Assembly (NCBI RefSeq): GCF_016306625.1
Contig: NZ_JACOII010000022.1
Coordinates: forward strand, 1-64,000
Source of the DNA: Xenorhabdus lircayensis
GTDB lineage: Bacteria > Pseudomonadota > Gammaproteobacteria > Enterobacterales > Enterobacteriaceae
DNA: 64,000 bases
Direction of reading: 5' to 3'
A model generated the notes under the pieces. That model had not been told where the DNA came from, did not search any database, and saw only the letters and a list, made by a program, of their open reading frames with translations. Position 1 is the first letter of the stretch. The number at the start of each line of letters is the position of its first letter. Of this stretch, positions 33,768 through 45,267 are shown one piece after another. Position numbers and translations under genes: made by a program.

Positions 33768-34274
33768 ATGAAATATGATACTTCCGAACTTTGTGATATC
33801 TATCAAGAAGATATAAACGTGGTAGAACCACTATTCTCCAACTTTGGTGGGCGTACTTCATTTGGTGGTCAGATCATCACGGTAAAATGTTTTGAAGATA
33901 ATGGCCTGCTTTATGATTTACTTGAAGAAAATGGGCATGGTCGCATTTTGCTCGTTGATGGTGGTGGTTCAGTGCGCAAGGCAATAGTTGACGCAGAACT
34001 GGCCCAACTTGCCGTCAATAATGAATGGGAAGGCATTGTCGTCTATGGCGCAGTACGTCAGGTCGATTCCCTTGCTGAACTTGATATTGGCATTCAAGCA
34101 ATGGCCGCCATTCCTGCCGGCTCCAATAATGAAGGAGTGGGAGAAAGTGATATCAGGGTGAATTTCGGTGGCGTGACTTTCTTCTCTGGAGACTATCTCT
34201 ATGCAGACAATACGGGCATCGTCTTATCAGATGTACCACTGGAAATTGATGAAGATAGCGATGATGAAGTGTAA
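33768..34274 (+). CDS. rraA: Ribonuclease E activity regulator RraA
   Basis: The 168-residue protein binds the C-terminal half of RNase E and inhibits its activity. The sequence matches E. coli RraA ([44 protein letters not shown]) with an acidic C-terminal tail. It follows menA as in E. coli. Confidence 0.97.
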   Translation: MKYDTSELCDIYQEDINVVEPLFSNFGGRTSFGGQIITVKCFEDNGLLYDLLEENGHGRILLVDGGGSVRKAIVDAELAQLAVNNEWEGIVVYGAVRQVDSLAELDIGIQAMAAIPAGSNNEGVGESDIRVNFGGVTFFSGDYLYADNTGIVLSDVPLEIDEDSDDEV

Positions 34275-34346
34275 TACCCAGATAAATTTGTAACACGTTT
34301 ATCCGTTATCAGATGATATATCCGCCATCTTTTTTATCGAGTGTAT

Positions 34347-34375
34347 AAAAAAAGGGCGCAACTATCGCCCTTTTT
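34347..34375. terminator. Bidirectional terminator between rraA and zapB
   Basis: GGGCG (34354-34358) and CGCCC (34366-34370) are extended by an A-run upstream and a T-run downstream, giving a symmetrical terminator for the convergent genes. Confidence 0.85.
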
Positions 34376-34394
34376 CAGCTAAACCGTTAGAACC

Positions 34395-34637
34395 TTACTG
34401 CACATCTTCCATTTTACCCAACAGGGTACGTAAGCGCTCTTGCCATGCTGATTGTTCTTGTTTGAGCTGCTCATTTTCACGTACCAGTGCTTCACGGCTG
34501 TCTGTCATACTTTGGACATCCTGAGATAACACGGTATTCCTTTCTTTTAATTCTTCAATTTCCATTTGCAGCAAAGTGATGGTATCAATCGCCTGCTGAA
34601 CTTTAGATTCTAGCTTTTCAAAAACTTCAAATGACAT
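34395..34637 (-). CDS. zapB: Cell division protein ZapB
   Basis: Small all-coiled-coil protein that links ZapA/FtsZ to MatP. The 80 residues show heptads throughout ([20 protein letters not shown] and onwards) and match E. coli ZapB closely. It is a single gene, minus strand, divergent from glpF. Confidence 0.96.
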   Translation of the reverse strand: MSFEVFEKLESKVQQAIDTITLLQMEIEELKERNTVLSQDVQSMTDSREALVRENEQLKQEQSAWQERLRTLLGKMEDVQ

Positions 34638-34718
34638 TCTCTAGCCCTCTTGTAAGCAATTCCTTGATTGTATTTAGCCTATTAACGCCTGTCTAGTTTC
34701 ATCCTTTCAATGTGCGGT

Positions 34719-34862
34719 ATAACGAGAAATATAGCGACTAAACCAAAATGTACATGAGATCACATTTCCAAGCTAAATAAAACCGCAATCAAATGCGAAT
34801 TCGCTCATTTTGTTGACGCAACACGCAGATTTCCATTTCGCTATTTCTCGTTTACGCGCATT
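34719..34862 (+). promoter_or_regulatory. glpFK control region: CRP site and GlpR-like operators
   Basis: A CRP site lies at 34746-34767: its right half (AGATCACATTT) is a perfect consensus and its left half (AAATGT) is also good. An inverted repeat flanks it: AACGAGAAATATAGCGA starting at about 34721 and TCGCTATTTCTCGTT ending at about 34852. The second copy continues as ATTTCTCGTTTACGCGCATT (34843-34862), which resembles a GlpR operator. Catabolite activation by CRP is well supported; GlpR binding is an inference. The remaining intergenic sequence (34638-34953) shows no gene. Confidence 0.6.
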
Positions 34863-34953
34863 AACGATAAATTCACAGAAACCTTTCTATAAATACATAT
34901 AAGAAGGGTCTAATACTTAATCTTTCCCTGTACTTTTTTATAGGATATAGAAA

Positions 34954-35751
34954 ATGAGCCAGACCACTACTCCAACATTATCGGGTCAATGCATTTCAGA
35001 ATTTCTGGGTACTGCATTGCTCGTTTTCTTTGGCTTAGGCTGCGTTGCTGCCGCCCGACTCGCAGGGGCGCAACTAAGCTTATGGGAAATCAGCATTATC
35101 TGGGGCTTTGGTGTCGCCTTGGCAGTTTATCTCACTGCCGGGATCTCAGGCGCGCATCTCAACCCCGCAGTCACCATTGCTTTATGCCTGTTTGCCAACT
35201 TCGACAGAAAAAAAGTGCTGCCTTACATCATTGCCCAAATGCTCGGTGGCTTTGTTGCAGCGCTCATCGTCTATATGATGTATTACAACCTTTTCCTAGA
35301 TTATGAGCAAGTTCATAACACCGTTCGCGGCTCACAGGAAAGTCTCTTCACGGCGGGAGTTTTCTCTACTTACCCTGCTGCACAGATCTCCGTATTACAG
35401 GCATTTATCGTCGAAGTGATCATCGCAGCTGTCCTGCTGTGTCTGATTCTGGCTCTGACAGATGATGGCAATGGCATCCCACGAGGGCCTTTGGCACCTC
35501 TGCTGATCGGTGTTCTGATTGCAGTTATCGGTGGCTCCTTTGGTTCCCTGACCGGATTTGCCCTGAATCCAGCCCGTGACTTCGGCCCTAAATTAGTTGC
35601 TTATTTAGCTGGCTGGGGAGATATTGCCCTGACTGGTGGTCGGAATATTCCTTATTGCCTTGTTCCGTTGGTGGCTCCTATCGTGGGCGCGATTTTAGGT
35701 GCGTTTGGCTACCGTAAACTGATTACTCGCCATTTACCGCGCGAGATTTAA
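34954..35751 (+). CDS. glpF: Glycerol uptake facilitator
   Basis: Aquaglyceroporin of the inner membrane. The 265 residues hold six membrane segments and the two half-helices with the NPA motifs GAHLNPAVTIAL (about 67-78) and FALNPARDFGP (about 202-212); the arginine after the second NPA is the selectivity-filter residue. It is the first gene of glpFK. Confidence 0.97.
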   Translation: MSQTTTPTLSGQCISEFLGTALLVFFGLGCVAAARLAGAQLSLWEISIIWGFGVALAVYLTAGISGAHLNPAVTIALCLFANFDRKKVLPYIIAQMLGGFVAALIVYMMYYNLFLDYEQVHNTVRGSQESLFTAGVFSTYPAAQISVLQAFIVEVIIAAVLLCLILALTDDGNGIPRGPLAPLLIGVLIAVIGGSFGSLTGFALNPARDFGPKLVAYLAGWGDIALTGGRNIPYCLVPLVAPIVGAILGAFGYRKLITRHLPREI

Positions 35752-35822
35752 ATTTGCCATACTGAACTTTTACCAAATTGTAATATGGCAAACCTATAAA
35801 ACGATAAAAAATGTATGATTAA

Positions 35823-37361
<1,539 letters not shown>

Positions 37362-37387
37362 CCGCGCCAATTTCCAGGCAAATAAAA

Positions 37388-37425
37388 GCTCTGGCATTGT
37401 AATGCTGCTATGCCAGAGCCTTTTT
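37388..37425 (+). terminator. Terminator after glpK
   Basis: GCTCTGGCAT (37388-37397) pairs with ATGCCAGAGC (37410-37419), followed by CTTTTT. Confidence 0.9.
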
Positions 37426-37483
37426 ATGCTAGAGCCTTTAATAAAAATATCGTTTCTATCTGATGTTACGACTTGCTTCGATT

Positions 37484-38671
37484 TTACGAGATCGTATGTT
37501 CTTGACGCTGAACCCGCTGGGAAATGGGCAACCAGCAGAATAGGATCAGCAGCGCCATAGAAAACATCAACATACCGACACTGAATTGGCTATTTTGCGG
37601 CAACATTGCCGACAGCCATGTCGCCACACCCGAGCCCACATTCTGAAATCCGCCAACCAAAGCACCTGCCGCACCAGCCAGATAGGGAAATGGCTCCATC
37701 GCTCCTGTCGTTGCCAATGGAAACAACATTCCTGCGCCAAAAAAGAATAGCGCAGCGGGTATCAGGAGTGTCCAGATATTCATAATGCCGAACCAACCGG
37801 GCAGCCACATCAAGGCTCCCGCCAACAAGCAGCAAATGACAGAGTGCCACACGAGCCGAGAAAATGTTTTACCTTCGCGTCCCGCATACCATGCGCCAAA
37901 GAATGCCGCCGGAATTGGCAAAATAAACAGGATACTGACCGTTAAGCTATCCAGCCCCAAAACAGCCCCCATCAACACCCCGCTACTGGCTTCAAAAACG
38001 GCCACCCCAGCCAGACCACCCACCAGCATCATCAGGTAAGCCACAAAGGAGCTATGGGAGAGTAGTTGATGGAAAGCGGCTAACATCGTGCTATGTTCAG
38101 TCTGCGTGGGGCGAGTTTCCGGTAAATACCGGAATAGGAAGAAAGTGACTATCATCCCGAATAACAGCAGAAACAAATAGCAAGCACGCCAACCAAAATA
38201 ATGGGCAAACATACCACCAATCATAGGTGCTGCTAGAGGGCTGACCAATATGGCCATATTCAATAGGCTATTGGCATAACGCAATGTCGTACCAGTATAT
38301 AAATCCCGTGGCATGGTACGCACCATCACACCTGCGACACCCGTACCCAACCCCTGAAATGCACTGGCAATTACCAGCACCAGCAGATTGGGAGCAAACA
38401 GTGCGCATGTCGTCGCCACCAGAAAAATAGACATTCCCACCAGAATCACTGGGCGGCGCCCTAACTTATCAGATAGCGGCCCATAAAAAAGCTGTGAAAG
38501 CCCATAAGAAAACAGATACGCCGCCATTACCCGTTGAACTTCACCCGCTGGTTTACTAAGATCACTTGCCATATCCGCAATAACTGGCACATAGATTGTT
38601 TGTGTCATCTGCCCGACGGCGGCCAAAGCAATCAACATCAACAATAAATTAAAATGTTCTATTTTTCTCAT
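37484..38671 (-). CDS. emrD: Multidrug efflux MFS transporter EmrD
   Basis: The 395 residues with 12 membrane segments match E. coli EmrD through GQMTQTIYVPVIADM, FYGPLSDKLGRRPVILVG (MFS motif A), VMVRTMPRDLY and SGVLMGAVLGL. It exports hydrophobic compounds by proton antiport. ATG 38671 (MRKIEHFNLLL) matches the family start; the frame extends five codons upstream. In E. coli emrD is elsewhere, so its place between glpK and fpr is a rearrangement relative to that genome. Confidence 0.93.
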   Translation of the reverse strand: MRKIEHFNLLLMLIALAAVGQMTQTIYVPVIADMASDLSKPAGEVQRVMAAYLFSYGLSQLFYGPLSDKLGRRPVILVGMSIFLVATTCALFAPNLLVLVIASAFQGLGTGVAGVMVRTMPRDLYTGTTLRYANSLLNMAILVSPLAAPMIGGMFAHYFGWRACYLFLLLFGMIVTFFLFRYLPETRPTQTEHSTMLAAFHQLLSHSSFVAYLMMLVGGLAGVAVFEASSGVLMGAVLGLDSLTVSILFILPIPAAFFGAWYAGREGKTFSRLVWHSVICCLLAGALMWLPGWFGIMNIWTLLIPAALFFFGAGMLFPLATTGAMEPFPYLAGAAGALVGGFQNVGSGVATWLSAMLPQNSQFSVGMLMFSMALLILFCWLPISQRVQRQEHTIS

Positions 38672-38704
38672 CGCATTTACATACAATTGTTAAGAAGCCC
38701 TCAA

Positions 38705-38762
38705 GTTCCCAATTAAGAACCTGACGTACTGACTTCATTAGATATGATTTACTTGGTAAATC
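38705..38762. promoter_or_regulatory. Two dyad-symmetric sites upstream of emrD
   Basis: In the 311-base emrD-fpr intergenic region I see a perfect 17-bp dyad GATTTACTTGGTAAATC (38746-38762) and a partial inverted repeat GTTCCCAATTAAGAAC (38705-38720). Both are about 35-90 bases from the emrD start and suitably placed for a repressor. No regulator can be named. The rest of the region (38763-38982) is AT-rich with no gene. Confidence 0.35.
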
Positions 38763-38982
38763 TATATTTTTTCCAGACAGTATACAATTTCACACAAATA
38801 AAAAATAACAGATAAATTACCCATATATGTCAATAAAAGTGTACATATCAATCCAAAATATGAACAAAAATGCAGTTAATTAATCTGTAACACATAATCG
38901 ATAATGCTATTTCAGGCAATCACGTAGAATCGTCACAAAAAATCATCAATTCACGCAGTATTGTGTAGAGAGGTTAATCGTA

Positions 38983-39729
38983 ATGGCAAACTGGGTTACA
39001 GGAAAAGTTACCGACATAACCAATTGGACAGATTCGCTCTTCAGCATCAAGATACATGCGCCGATAGAAAAATTTACCGCCGGGCAATTTGCAAAACTGG
39101 CGCTGGAAATTGAAGGTGAACGTATCCAACGCGCTTATTCTTACGTCAATTCCCCCGATGACAATAATCTGGAGTTTTATTTAGTGACCGTGCCGGAAGG
39201 GAAACTCAGCCCTCGGCTGGCAGCATTAAAAACCGGAGATAAACTATTGGTCACAGAACAAGCGGCTGGCTTTTTTGTCCTCGATGAAATCCCTGATTGC
39301 CAAACACTCTGGATGCTTTCAACTGGTACAGCCATTGGGCCTTATCTTTCCATCCTCCAACAAGGAATCAATCTGGAACGATTTAAAAATATCGTTTTGG
39401 TTCATGCGGTGAGATGGGGAAAAGATCTGAGTTACTTACCGATGATGCAGCAATTAGAGAAAACGTTTCAGGGCAAACTAAAAATACAGACCATCGTGAG
39501 TCGAGAAAAAAGACCTAATTCTCTGGTGGGCAGAATTCCGGCATTAATTGAAAATGGCGAGCTGGAATCGGCGGTTGGCTTACCCATGCAGGCAGAAAAC
39601 AGCCATGTTATGCTATGTGGGAATCCCCAAATGGTCAGGGATACCCAACAATTACTCAAAGAGCAGCGTAACATGGCAAAACATCTGCGCCGTAAACCGG
39701 GCCATATCACCAGTGAGCAATACTGGTAA
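38983..39729 (+). CDS. fpr: Ferredoxin/flavodoxin-NADP+ reductase
   Basis: FAD enzyme that moves electrons between NADPH and flavodoxin or ferredoxin. The 248 residues equal the E. coli length, with the FAD site RAYSYVNSP, NADP site STGTAIGPYLSIL, LCGNPQMVRD, and the C-terminal aromatic EQYW. In relatives it belongs to the SoxRS oxidative-stress response; I did not identify a SoxS site here. Confidence 0.96.
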   Translation: MANWVTGKVTDITNWTDSLFSIKIHAPIEKFTAGQFAKLALEIEGERIQRAYSYVNSPDDNNLEFYLVTVPEGKLSPRLAALKTGDKLLVTEQAAGFFVLDEIPDCQTLWMLSTGTAIGPYLSILQQGINLERFKNIVLVHAVRWGKDLSYLPMMQQLEKTFQGKLKIQTIVSREKRPNSLVGRIPALIENGELESAVGLPMQAENSHVMLCGNPQMVRDTQQLLKEQRNMAKHLRRKPGHITSEQYW

Positions 39730-39767
39730 TCAGCATATTGATAGCCAAAGCACCAGCAATCAACTTA

Positions 39768-40214
39768 TCAGCGTCTTTGAACAGACTCTTTGGCAGAAAT
39801 GTAATCAACCGTTTCTGCCCTCTCACCAAAGCGATTAGCTTCTTCTTTACCACGGAACACGCCACAGTCAAGCATCACCATAACGAGAATCAGCGTTGGA
39901 ACGAAACGGCCAATTCCCCATTGCCATATTGATGCCATCGCACTCCAATCAAGGGACACCAATATCCAAGCCAATGCGAGCAATAACACCCAGCCGCCGT
40001 GTTTATTTCGGTCATGCAGGCGTTTCGAAAAAATCGCCACGGTTGGATACAATAGCAAGACAACACCAACCGCTGCATAATTCATAGGGAGGACATTCAT
40101 TCCATGCAGTGTCAGGAGTATAAATATCAAGGCGAAACAGATACCGGTGCCGATCCAGAACTCTCGTCGTCCAATTCGACCTTTGAATGAGAATCCCCAT
40201 TGTTGTAATGTCAT
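39768..40214 (-). CDS. yiiR: DUF805 inner-membrane protein YiiR
   Basis: The 148-residue DUF805 protein has the family start MTLQQWGFSFKGRIGRREFW and about four membrane segments; the LHDRNKHGGW motif is typical. A frame extends 111 codons upstream to 40547 on the same strand, but that part overlaps yiiQ and is unrelated to the family. ATG 40214 has a GGAAAAGAG ribosome-binding site. Function unknown. It is divergent from yiiQ as in E. coli. Confidence 0.88.
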   Translation of the reverse strand: MTLQQWGFSFKGRIGRREFWIGTGICFALIFILLTLHGMNVLPMNYAAVGVVLLLYPTVAIFSKRLHDRNKHGGWVLLLALAWILVSLDWSAMASIWQWGIGRFVPTLILVMVMLDCGVFRGKEEANRFGERAETVDYISAKESVQRR

Positions 40215-40272
40215 GTACTCTTTTCCAATTGTGGATGCTGTTTTTTCAGTAATTAACTCAGTGAGTAGCAAA

Positions 40273-40893
40273 ATGAAAACAGGCATGAATAAACTTCTGA
40301 TGACAATATTAATCGCTTTTGGCATCGGTTTACCATTATCAGCCGTTGCGGGTGAGCCTTCTGTCACACCAGAGATGAACTCACCGTTGATGTATCTGCT
40401 GACCGATTCCCCTACTTTCGAAGAAACCATCCCGGTCTTTCGGGAAAAATACAACAAAAAATACCCTGAAATTCCCCTGTACGAATATAAGGTGGTTGCA
40501 AGCAAAGATATTTCCCAGCCTTTCATCCGTGCCGCCAGTAAAATCAATGAAAAAATTTACTCTTCGGCAGTGCTGGAGCGAGGTAGCGAAAAGATTAAAA
40601 GCCTGCAAATTACGCTGCTGCCATCACAACGTGAACAAGAAGATGAGCAAAATCTCATACTGGCAAAACAGTATATGGCTGCCCTGATCAGCCAATTCGA
40701 ACCGACTCTTTCCTCTGACCAAGCCAAAGCCCAATTGGAAAAGCTTTTGAAGACAGCGGAAAAACGTCCGGCTTTCAGTCAAAAAATGGGAGCTATGCGC
40801 TATGTCATCATGAACAGCAGCGAAAATATAATGACCTTCGCAATTGAACCGATTAAGCTATCGCTATCTGACATCTCAGCAAATGAAAATTAG
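40273..40893 (+). CDS. yiiQ: DUF1454 family protein YiiQ
   Basis: The 206 residues have a hydrophobic N-terminal signal sequence ending near LPLSAVA, so the product is probably periplasmic. The core (FIRAASKINEKIYSSAVLER, SLQITLLPSQ, FAIEPIKLSLS) matches E. coli YiiQ. The start could be 40273 or 40285; the longer frame from 40147 runs back over yiiR. Function unknown. It lies 88 bases upstream of tpiA. Confidence 0.87.
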   Translation: MKTGMNKLLMTILIAFGIGLPLSAVAGEPSVTPEMNSPLMYLLTDSPTFEETIPVFREKYNKKYPEIPLYEYKVVASKDISQPFIRAASKINEKIYSSAVLERGSEKIKSLQITLLPSQREQEDEQNLILAKQYMAALISQFEPTLSSDQAKAQLEKLLKTAEKRPAFSQKMGAMRYVIMNSSENIMTFAIEPIKLSLSDISANEN

Positions 40894-40981
40894 TGACACA
40901 GCGCAGAGCTATTCGCGTTGATGATCTTTATAATGTTCATTCATTTCGCAATTTGATTATTTTCTGGTTGGAGGGAAAAAT

Positions 40982-41749
40982 ATGCGACATCCATTAGTTA
41001 TGGGTAACTGGAAATTAAATGGCAGTACCCACATGGTTAACGACCTGATTGCAGGCCTGCGTAAAGAACTGAGCAACGTTGACGGCTGTGGCGTCGCTAT
41101 CGCACCACCAACAGTTTATGTTTCTCTGGCAAAAAATGCACTGGCAGGCAGCCGTATCGCTCTGGGTGCACAAGATGTTGACGCGAACCTTTCTGGTGCG
41201 TTCACTGGCGAAACTTCCGCTGAAATGCTGAAAGACGTCGGCGCAAAATATATCATTATCGGTCACTCTGAACGCCGTACTTACCACAAAGAAAGCGACG
41301 AATTCATTGCCAAGAAATTCGCTATTCTTAAAGAACAAGGCCTGATTCCAGTTCTGTGCATTGGCGAAACCGAACAGGAAAACGAAGCGGGTCAGACCGA
41401 AGCGGTTTGTGCACGGCAAATCGATGCAGTTCTGAACACTCTGGGCGCTGAAGCGTTCAAAGATACAGTTATTGCCTACGAGCCAGTTTGGGCAATCGGC
41501 ACTGGCAAATCTGCAACTCCAGCACAAGCACAGGCAGTTCATAAATTCATCCGTGACCATATCGCGAAACAAGATACCGCTATCGCTGAACAAGTCATCA
41601 TTCAATACGGCGGTTCCGTCAACGCCAGCAATGCGGCAGAACTGTTCACCCAGCCTGATATCGACGGTGCGCTGGTCGGTGGTGCATCATTGAAAGCCGA
41701 TGCTTTCGCTGTGATCGTGAAAGCCGCAGCAGAAGCGAAAAAAGCGTAA
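40982..41749 (+). CDS. tpiA: Triose-phosphate isomerase
   Basis: Interconverts DHAP and glyceraldehyde 3-phosphate. The 255 residues carry the catalytic set [15 protein letters not shown] (His95 region) and [11 protein letters not shown] (Glu167 region), and phosphate loops GGSVN and GGASL. A strong GGAGGG ribosome-binding site precedes ATG 40982. Confidence 0.98.
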   Translation: MRHPLVMGNWKLNGSTHMVNDLIAGLRKELSNVDGCGVAIAPPTVYVSLAKNALAGSRIALGAQDVDANLSGAFTGETSAEMLKDVGAKYIIIGHSERRTYHKESDEFIAKKFAILKEQGLIPVLCIGETEQENEAGQTEAVCARQIDAVLNTLGAEAFKDTVIAYEPVWAIGTGKSATPAQAQAVHKFIRDHIAKQDTAIAEQVIIQYGGSVNASNAAELFTQPDIDGALVGGASLKADAFAVIVKAAAEAKKA

Positions 41750-41785
41750 TCTCTTATTACCGCAAATACCGCAGAAATGACTCAA

Positions 41786-41817
41786 CCGCCACGGAATATG
41801 TCTCGTGGCGGTCTTTT
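41786..41817 (+). terminator. Terminator after tpiA
   Basis: CCGCCACG (41786-41793) pairs with CGTGGCGG (41804-41811) and is followed by TCTTTT. Confidence 0.85.
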
Positions 41818-41887
41818 CTCACCAAACTCGATCCGCCAAACGATCGCTCAGTAAAACAATCTATCTGTAAAACAATCGACTCAATGA

Positions 41888-42922
41888 TTAACGACGGATA
41901 ATTTCATCAAAAGTCCCACCCGTAGCAAAATGTTGCTTCTGTGCTTTATCCCAGCCACCAAAAACTTCATCAATCGTAAAGAGTTTCAGATCCGGAAAAA
42001 CAGCATGATATTTTTCTGCGATAGCTTTATCGCGTGGGCGATAATAGTTCTTGGCCGCAATCTCCTGACCAGTAGGGGAATAAAGATATTTCAGATATTC
42101 CGTTGCCAGCTCCCGCGTTCCCCGCTTATCAACCACCTTGTCGACGACAGAAACCGTAGGCTCTGCCAGAATAGAAATGTTTGGCGTAACGATTTCAAAT
42201 TTGCCCTTACCCAAAGCATTAATCGCCAGCAGTGCTTCGTTTTCCCACGCAATCAGCACATCACCAATCCCGCGTTCCACAAAGGTATTCGTTGCACCGC
42301 GCGCCCCGGAATCCAGCACTTCGACATTTTTATAGAGTGATTTCACAAATTCTTTGGCTTTATCCTGATCCTGATGGTTATGTGCCAATCCATATCCCCA
42401 AGCAGCCAGATAATTCCAACGCGCACCACCAGAAGTCTTCGGATTCGGTGTAACAACAGAGACATCAGAACGAATTAAATCCGACCAATCCTTTATCTGT
42501 TTGGGATTTCCTTTTCTCACCAAAAAAACAATAGTTGATGTATAAGGTGCCGAGTTATCCGGCAGACGTTTAATCCAATGCTTATCAATACGACCACGTT
42601 CTGCAATGGCGTCCACATCATACGCCAGCGCCAGTGTCACGACATCCGCCTGAAGGCCATTGATAACAGAAGTTGCCTGCTTGCCAGAGCCACCGTGTGA
42701 TTGGCGGATCTTCACCTCATCCCCCGTTTTTTTATGCCAGTATTCGCTGAATGCCTGATCATACTGCTGGTATAATTCACGAGTCGGATCATAGGATACA
42801 TTCAAGAGTTGGATCTCTTTTGCCCATGCACTGCTTGCCCATATACTGACCGTCAACAATGCGGTAACCAATGCCATCAAGAATACCGCCGGCACACCAT
42901 CCCCTCTCGTGCTTGTGTTCAT
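41888..42922 (-). CDS. sbp: Periplasmic sulfate-binding protein
   Basis: Binds sulfate for the CysTWA transporter. The mature protein matches E. coli Sbp closely ([47 protein letters not shown]). I place the start at ATG 42922 (MNTSTRGDG), giving a signal peptide ending SAWA before KEIQ. Further in-frame ATGs lie at 42937, 42952, 42967 and 43012 because 15-bp repeats run through the 5' end, so the true start is uncertain. The stand-alone location away from the cysTWA genes is as in E. coli. Confidence 0.93.
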   Translation of the reverse strand: MNTSTRGDGVPAVFLMALVTALLTVSIWASSAWAKEIQLLNVSYDPTRELYQQYDQAFSEYWHKKTGDEVKIRQSHGGSGKQATSVINGLQADVVTLALAYDVDAIAERGRIDKHWIKRLPDNSAPYTSTIVFLVRKGNPKQIKDWSDLIRSDVSVVTPNPKTSGGARWNYLAAWGYGLAHNHQDQDKAKEFVKSLYKNVEVLDSGARGATNTFVERGIGDVLIAWENEALLAINALGKGKFEIVTPNISILAEPTVSVVDKVVDKRGTRELATEYLKYLYSPTGQEIAAKNYYRPRDKAIAEKYHAVFPDLKLFTIDEVFGGWDKAQKQHFATGGTFDEIIRR

Positions 42923-42967
42923 AACCTTTGCACTCATAACCCTTGCATTCATAACCCTTATATTCAT
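42920..42967 (-). repeat. 15-bp in-frame tandem repeats at the sbp start
   Basis: Three 15-bp units (42920-42934, 42935-42949, 42950-42964) plus a partial fourth read, on the coding strand, as variants of AATGCAAGGGTTATG. Each contains a purine-rich AAGG and ends in an in-frame ATG. The unit is a multiple of three, so copy-number changes keep the frame and change the number of alternative starts. Confidence 0.85.
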
Positions 42968-43086
42968 AATCACAGTGACATGCTCCCCTAAGCTATTATG
43001 ATTTTTCACCATAAAACTGACAGAAAGCGTTATTACGCAGAAATAATTTAAAATTTCTGCTTATGCGCAAGAAGAATATGAGAAAT

Positions 43087-43113
43087 GAGACAGCCACATC
43101 ATGTGGCTGTCTC
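43087..43113 (-). terminator. Perfect hairpin downstream of pfkA
   Basis: GAGACAGCCACAT (43087-43099) and ATGTGGCTGTCTC (43101-43113) are perfectly complementary. The structure lies 30 bases after the pfkA stop; the following T content is low, so it may be a terminator or a 3'-end stabiliser. A second, AT-rich inverted repeat (GCAGAAAT/ATTTCTGC) lies near 43038-43060, closer to the sbp side. Confidence 0.6.
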
Positions 43114-43142
43114 TGAAGAAGGGTTTTGTAGATAAGAAAGGA

Positions 43143-44120
43143 TTAGTAGAGTTTTTTCGCTGTTTCCAGCCAATCTTTCTTAAAGATACGCTGCATATTC
43201 TGAACCGCATCAATGATATCGTGATGAATAAGTTTCTCGTTCTGGATACCAACACAACGACCCCCTTGCCCTTCCAACAATAGCTGGACGGAATAAGCGC
43301 CCATACGGGAAGCAAGAATCCGGTCATAGGCGACAGGCGCACCACCACGTTGAATATGCCCCAGTACCGTTGCACGGGTTTCATGGCGAGTTTCCGCTTC
43401 AATATACTTCGCCAACTCAGCAACATCGCAAACATGTTCAGTGATAGCAACAATCGCGTGACGCTTGCCTTTTTGAATTCCTGCCTTAATTTCAACCAGC
43501 AGTTCTTCACGATCAAATGGGGTTTCACTCTCAGGCAGAACAATAAACTCACATCCACCCGCAATGGCCGCCGATAAGGTCAAATCACCACAATAACGCC
43601 CCATCACTTCAACAATGGAGATACGCTTGTGGGAAGTTGAGGTATCGCGCAGACGGTCAATCGCTTCTACCACTGTCTCCAGTGCCGTGAAATAACCAAT
43701 GGTGTAATCTGTGCCCGCAACATCATTGTCAATCGTCCCCGGTAGCCCAATACAAGGGAAGCCCGCTTCGGTCAGCTTCTTCGCGCCTAAATAAGAACCA
43801 TCGCCCCCAATCACCACCAAAGCATCAATCTCATTCTTGCGCATGTTTTCAATGGCAATTTCCCGGACTTTATCATTCCTGAACTCAGGGAAACGAGCTG
43901 ATCCCAAAAACGTGCCGCCACGGTTAATCATGTCGGAAACGCTAAAGCGGTCGAGCTTCTTCATGCGGTTTTCATACAACCCCAGATAGCCATCATAAAT
44001 GCCGAAAACTTCCAACCCTTCGGTTAAAGCGGCACGAACAACACCACGAATAGCGGCGTTCATGCCAGGCGCATCACCGCCACTCGTTAAGACTCCGATT
44101 CTTTTAATCTTGTTGATCAT
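43143..44120 (-). CDS. pfkA: 6-phosphofructokinase I
   Basis: Committed step of glycolysis. The 325 residues contain [15 protein letters not shown], the ATP site [10 protein letters not shown], the catalytic GTIDND (about 128-133) and the substrate loop MGRYCGDL. It is a few residues longer than E. coli PfkA at the N-terminus. Single-gene transcript, minus strand, between sbp and fieF. Confidence 0.98.
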   Translation of the reverse strand: MINKIKRIGVLTSGGDAPGMNAAIRGVVRAALTEGLEVFGIYDGYLGLYENRMKKLDRFSVSDMINRGGTFLGSARFPEFRNDKVREIAIENMRKNEIDALVVIGGDGSYLGAKKLTEAGFPCIGLPGTIDNDVAGTDYTIGYFTALETVVEAIDRLRDTSTSHKRISIVEVMGRYCGDLTLSAAIAGGCEFIVLPESETPFDREELLVEIKAGIQKGKRHAIVAITEHVCDVAELAKYIEAETRHETRATVLGHIQRGGAPVAYDRILASRMGAYSVQLLLEGQGGRCVGIQNEKLIHHDIIDAVQNMQRIFKKDWLETAKKLY

Positions 44121-44340
44121 GATGACCTCTGACTTGTAGATGCATTATTTGTAGGTATAGCATTTGCCAATCTGCTGACTGCTTCCCTAAAGGGGAAGAT
44201 TTACGGCGATTTTGCGAAACCTGATTGTCACTTCATTAGCTGAATTGATTCAACAGCAACTATGATACGGAAAAACACCCAGTCTGCATTAAGATTATGT
44301 CTAATTTTTGACGATCTTTTGATTATGAATAAATTCACCA

Positions 44341-45240
44341 TCAATCCCAACGATTTTTATGCTCCTCGGGAACAACGGAGCAAGGATCTTGGTGAATAAT
44401 AATATCGGCACCCGGAAACCTGTTCCGCAGTTTATTTTCAATCCCCTCTGCCAAAGCATGGGCCTGCACCAATGGCAAATTATCATCTATCTCCAGATGA
44501 AACTGGATAAAACGAGTCGGCCCTGATTGGCGGGTTCGCAGATCATGCCCACCTGCGACGCCGGGATAACTCTGGATAATCCCAAGAATTTCCTGCCGCT
44601 CTTCATCCGGCAAGGCGCGATCAAGCAAAGATTGCACAGCATCATACCCCATCCGTAACGCACTATAGAGGATATAGATCCCAATCCCCAAGGCAAATAG
44701 CGCATCCGCACGTTTAAAACCATACAGGCTCAAAATCAGCGCCACTAAAATTGCCCCATTCATCAATAGATCGGACTTATAGTGCAACATATCCGCACGA
44801 ATCGCCTGACTTTGGGTTTTATTAATCACCCATCTCTGAAACGTCACCAAACATAATGTTGACATCAAGGCAATGACGATGACCCAGATACCTATCACCG
44901 CGTGCTCTAATGGCTTGGGGGAAAATAAATGCTGAAAGCCCGTCAAAAACAGGAAAATCGCCGAACCGGAGATAAACATACTTTGAGCCAGCGCCGCCAG
45001 TGATTCGGCCTTACCATGCCCAAAAGTATGCTCTTCATCAGCAGGTTTAAGTGAATAACGCACAGCAAAAAAATTGGTTAAGGATGCGGCCAAGTCAACC
45101 AAAGAATCGACCAGCGCTGCCAATAAACTCACCGACCCCGTAAGCCACCATGAAAAAACCTTGACGATCAACAACACACTGGCCAGCACCGTTGCCGCTA
45201 ACGCAGCGGTACTGACCCATCGCCCATAATTTATACTCAT
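44341..45240 (-). CDS. fieF: Ferrous-iron/zinc efflux CDF transporter
   Basis: Cation-diffusion-facilitator that exports Zn2+/Fe2+ by proton antiport. The 299 residues have six membrane segments. The transport-site aspartates are Asp45 and Asp49 in [11 protein letters not shown], with the matching HYKSD motif in segment 5, and there is a C-terminal cytoplasmic metal-binding domain with HDLRTRQSG. It matches E. coli FieF (YiiP) in length and context. Confidence 0.96.
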   Translation of the reverse strand: MSINYGRWVSTAALAATVLASVLLIVKVFSWWLTGSVSLLAALVDSLVDLAASLTNFFAVRYSLKPADEEHTFGHGKAESLAALAQSMFISGSAIFLFLTGFQHLFSPKPLEHAVIGIWVIVIALMSTLCLVTFQRWVINKTQSQAIRADMLHYKSDLLMNGAILVALILSLYGFKRADALFALGIGIYILYSALRMGYDAVQSLLDRALPDEERQEILGIIQSYPGVAGGHDLRTRQSGPTRFIQFHLEIDDNLPLVQAHALAEGIENKLRNRFPGADIIIHQDPCSVVPEEHKNRWD

Positions 45241-45267
45241 TGACTACAGCCCTTCGGTTATTTAGTC

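Noticed and set aside
40215-40547. N-terminal extension of yiiR by 111 codons
   Set aside because: It overlaps the divergent yiiQ coding region and lacks DUF805 similarity; ATG 40214 has a good ribosome-binding site.
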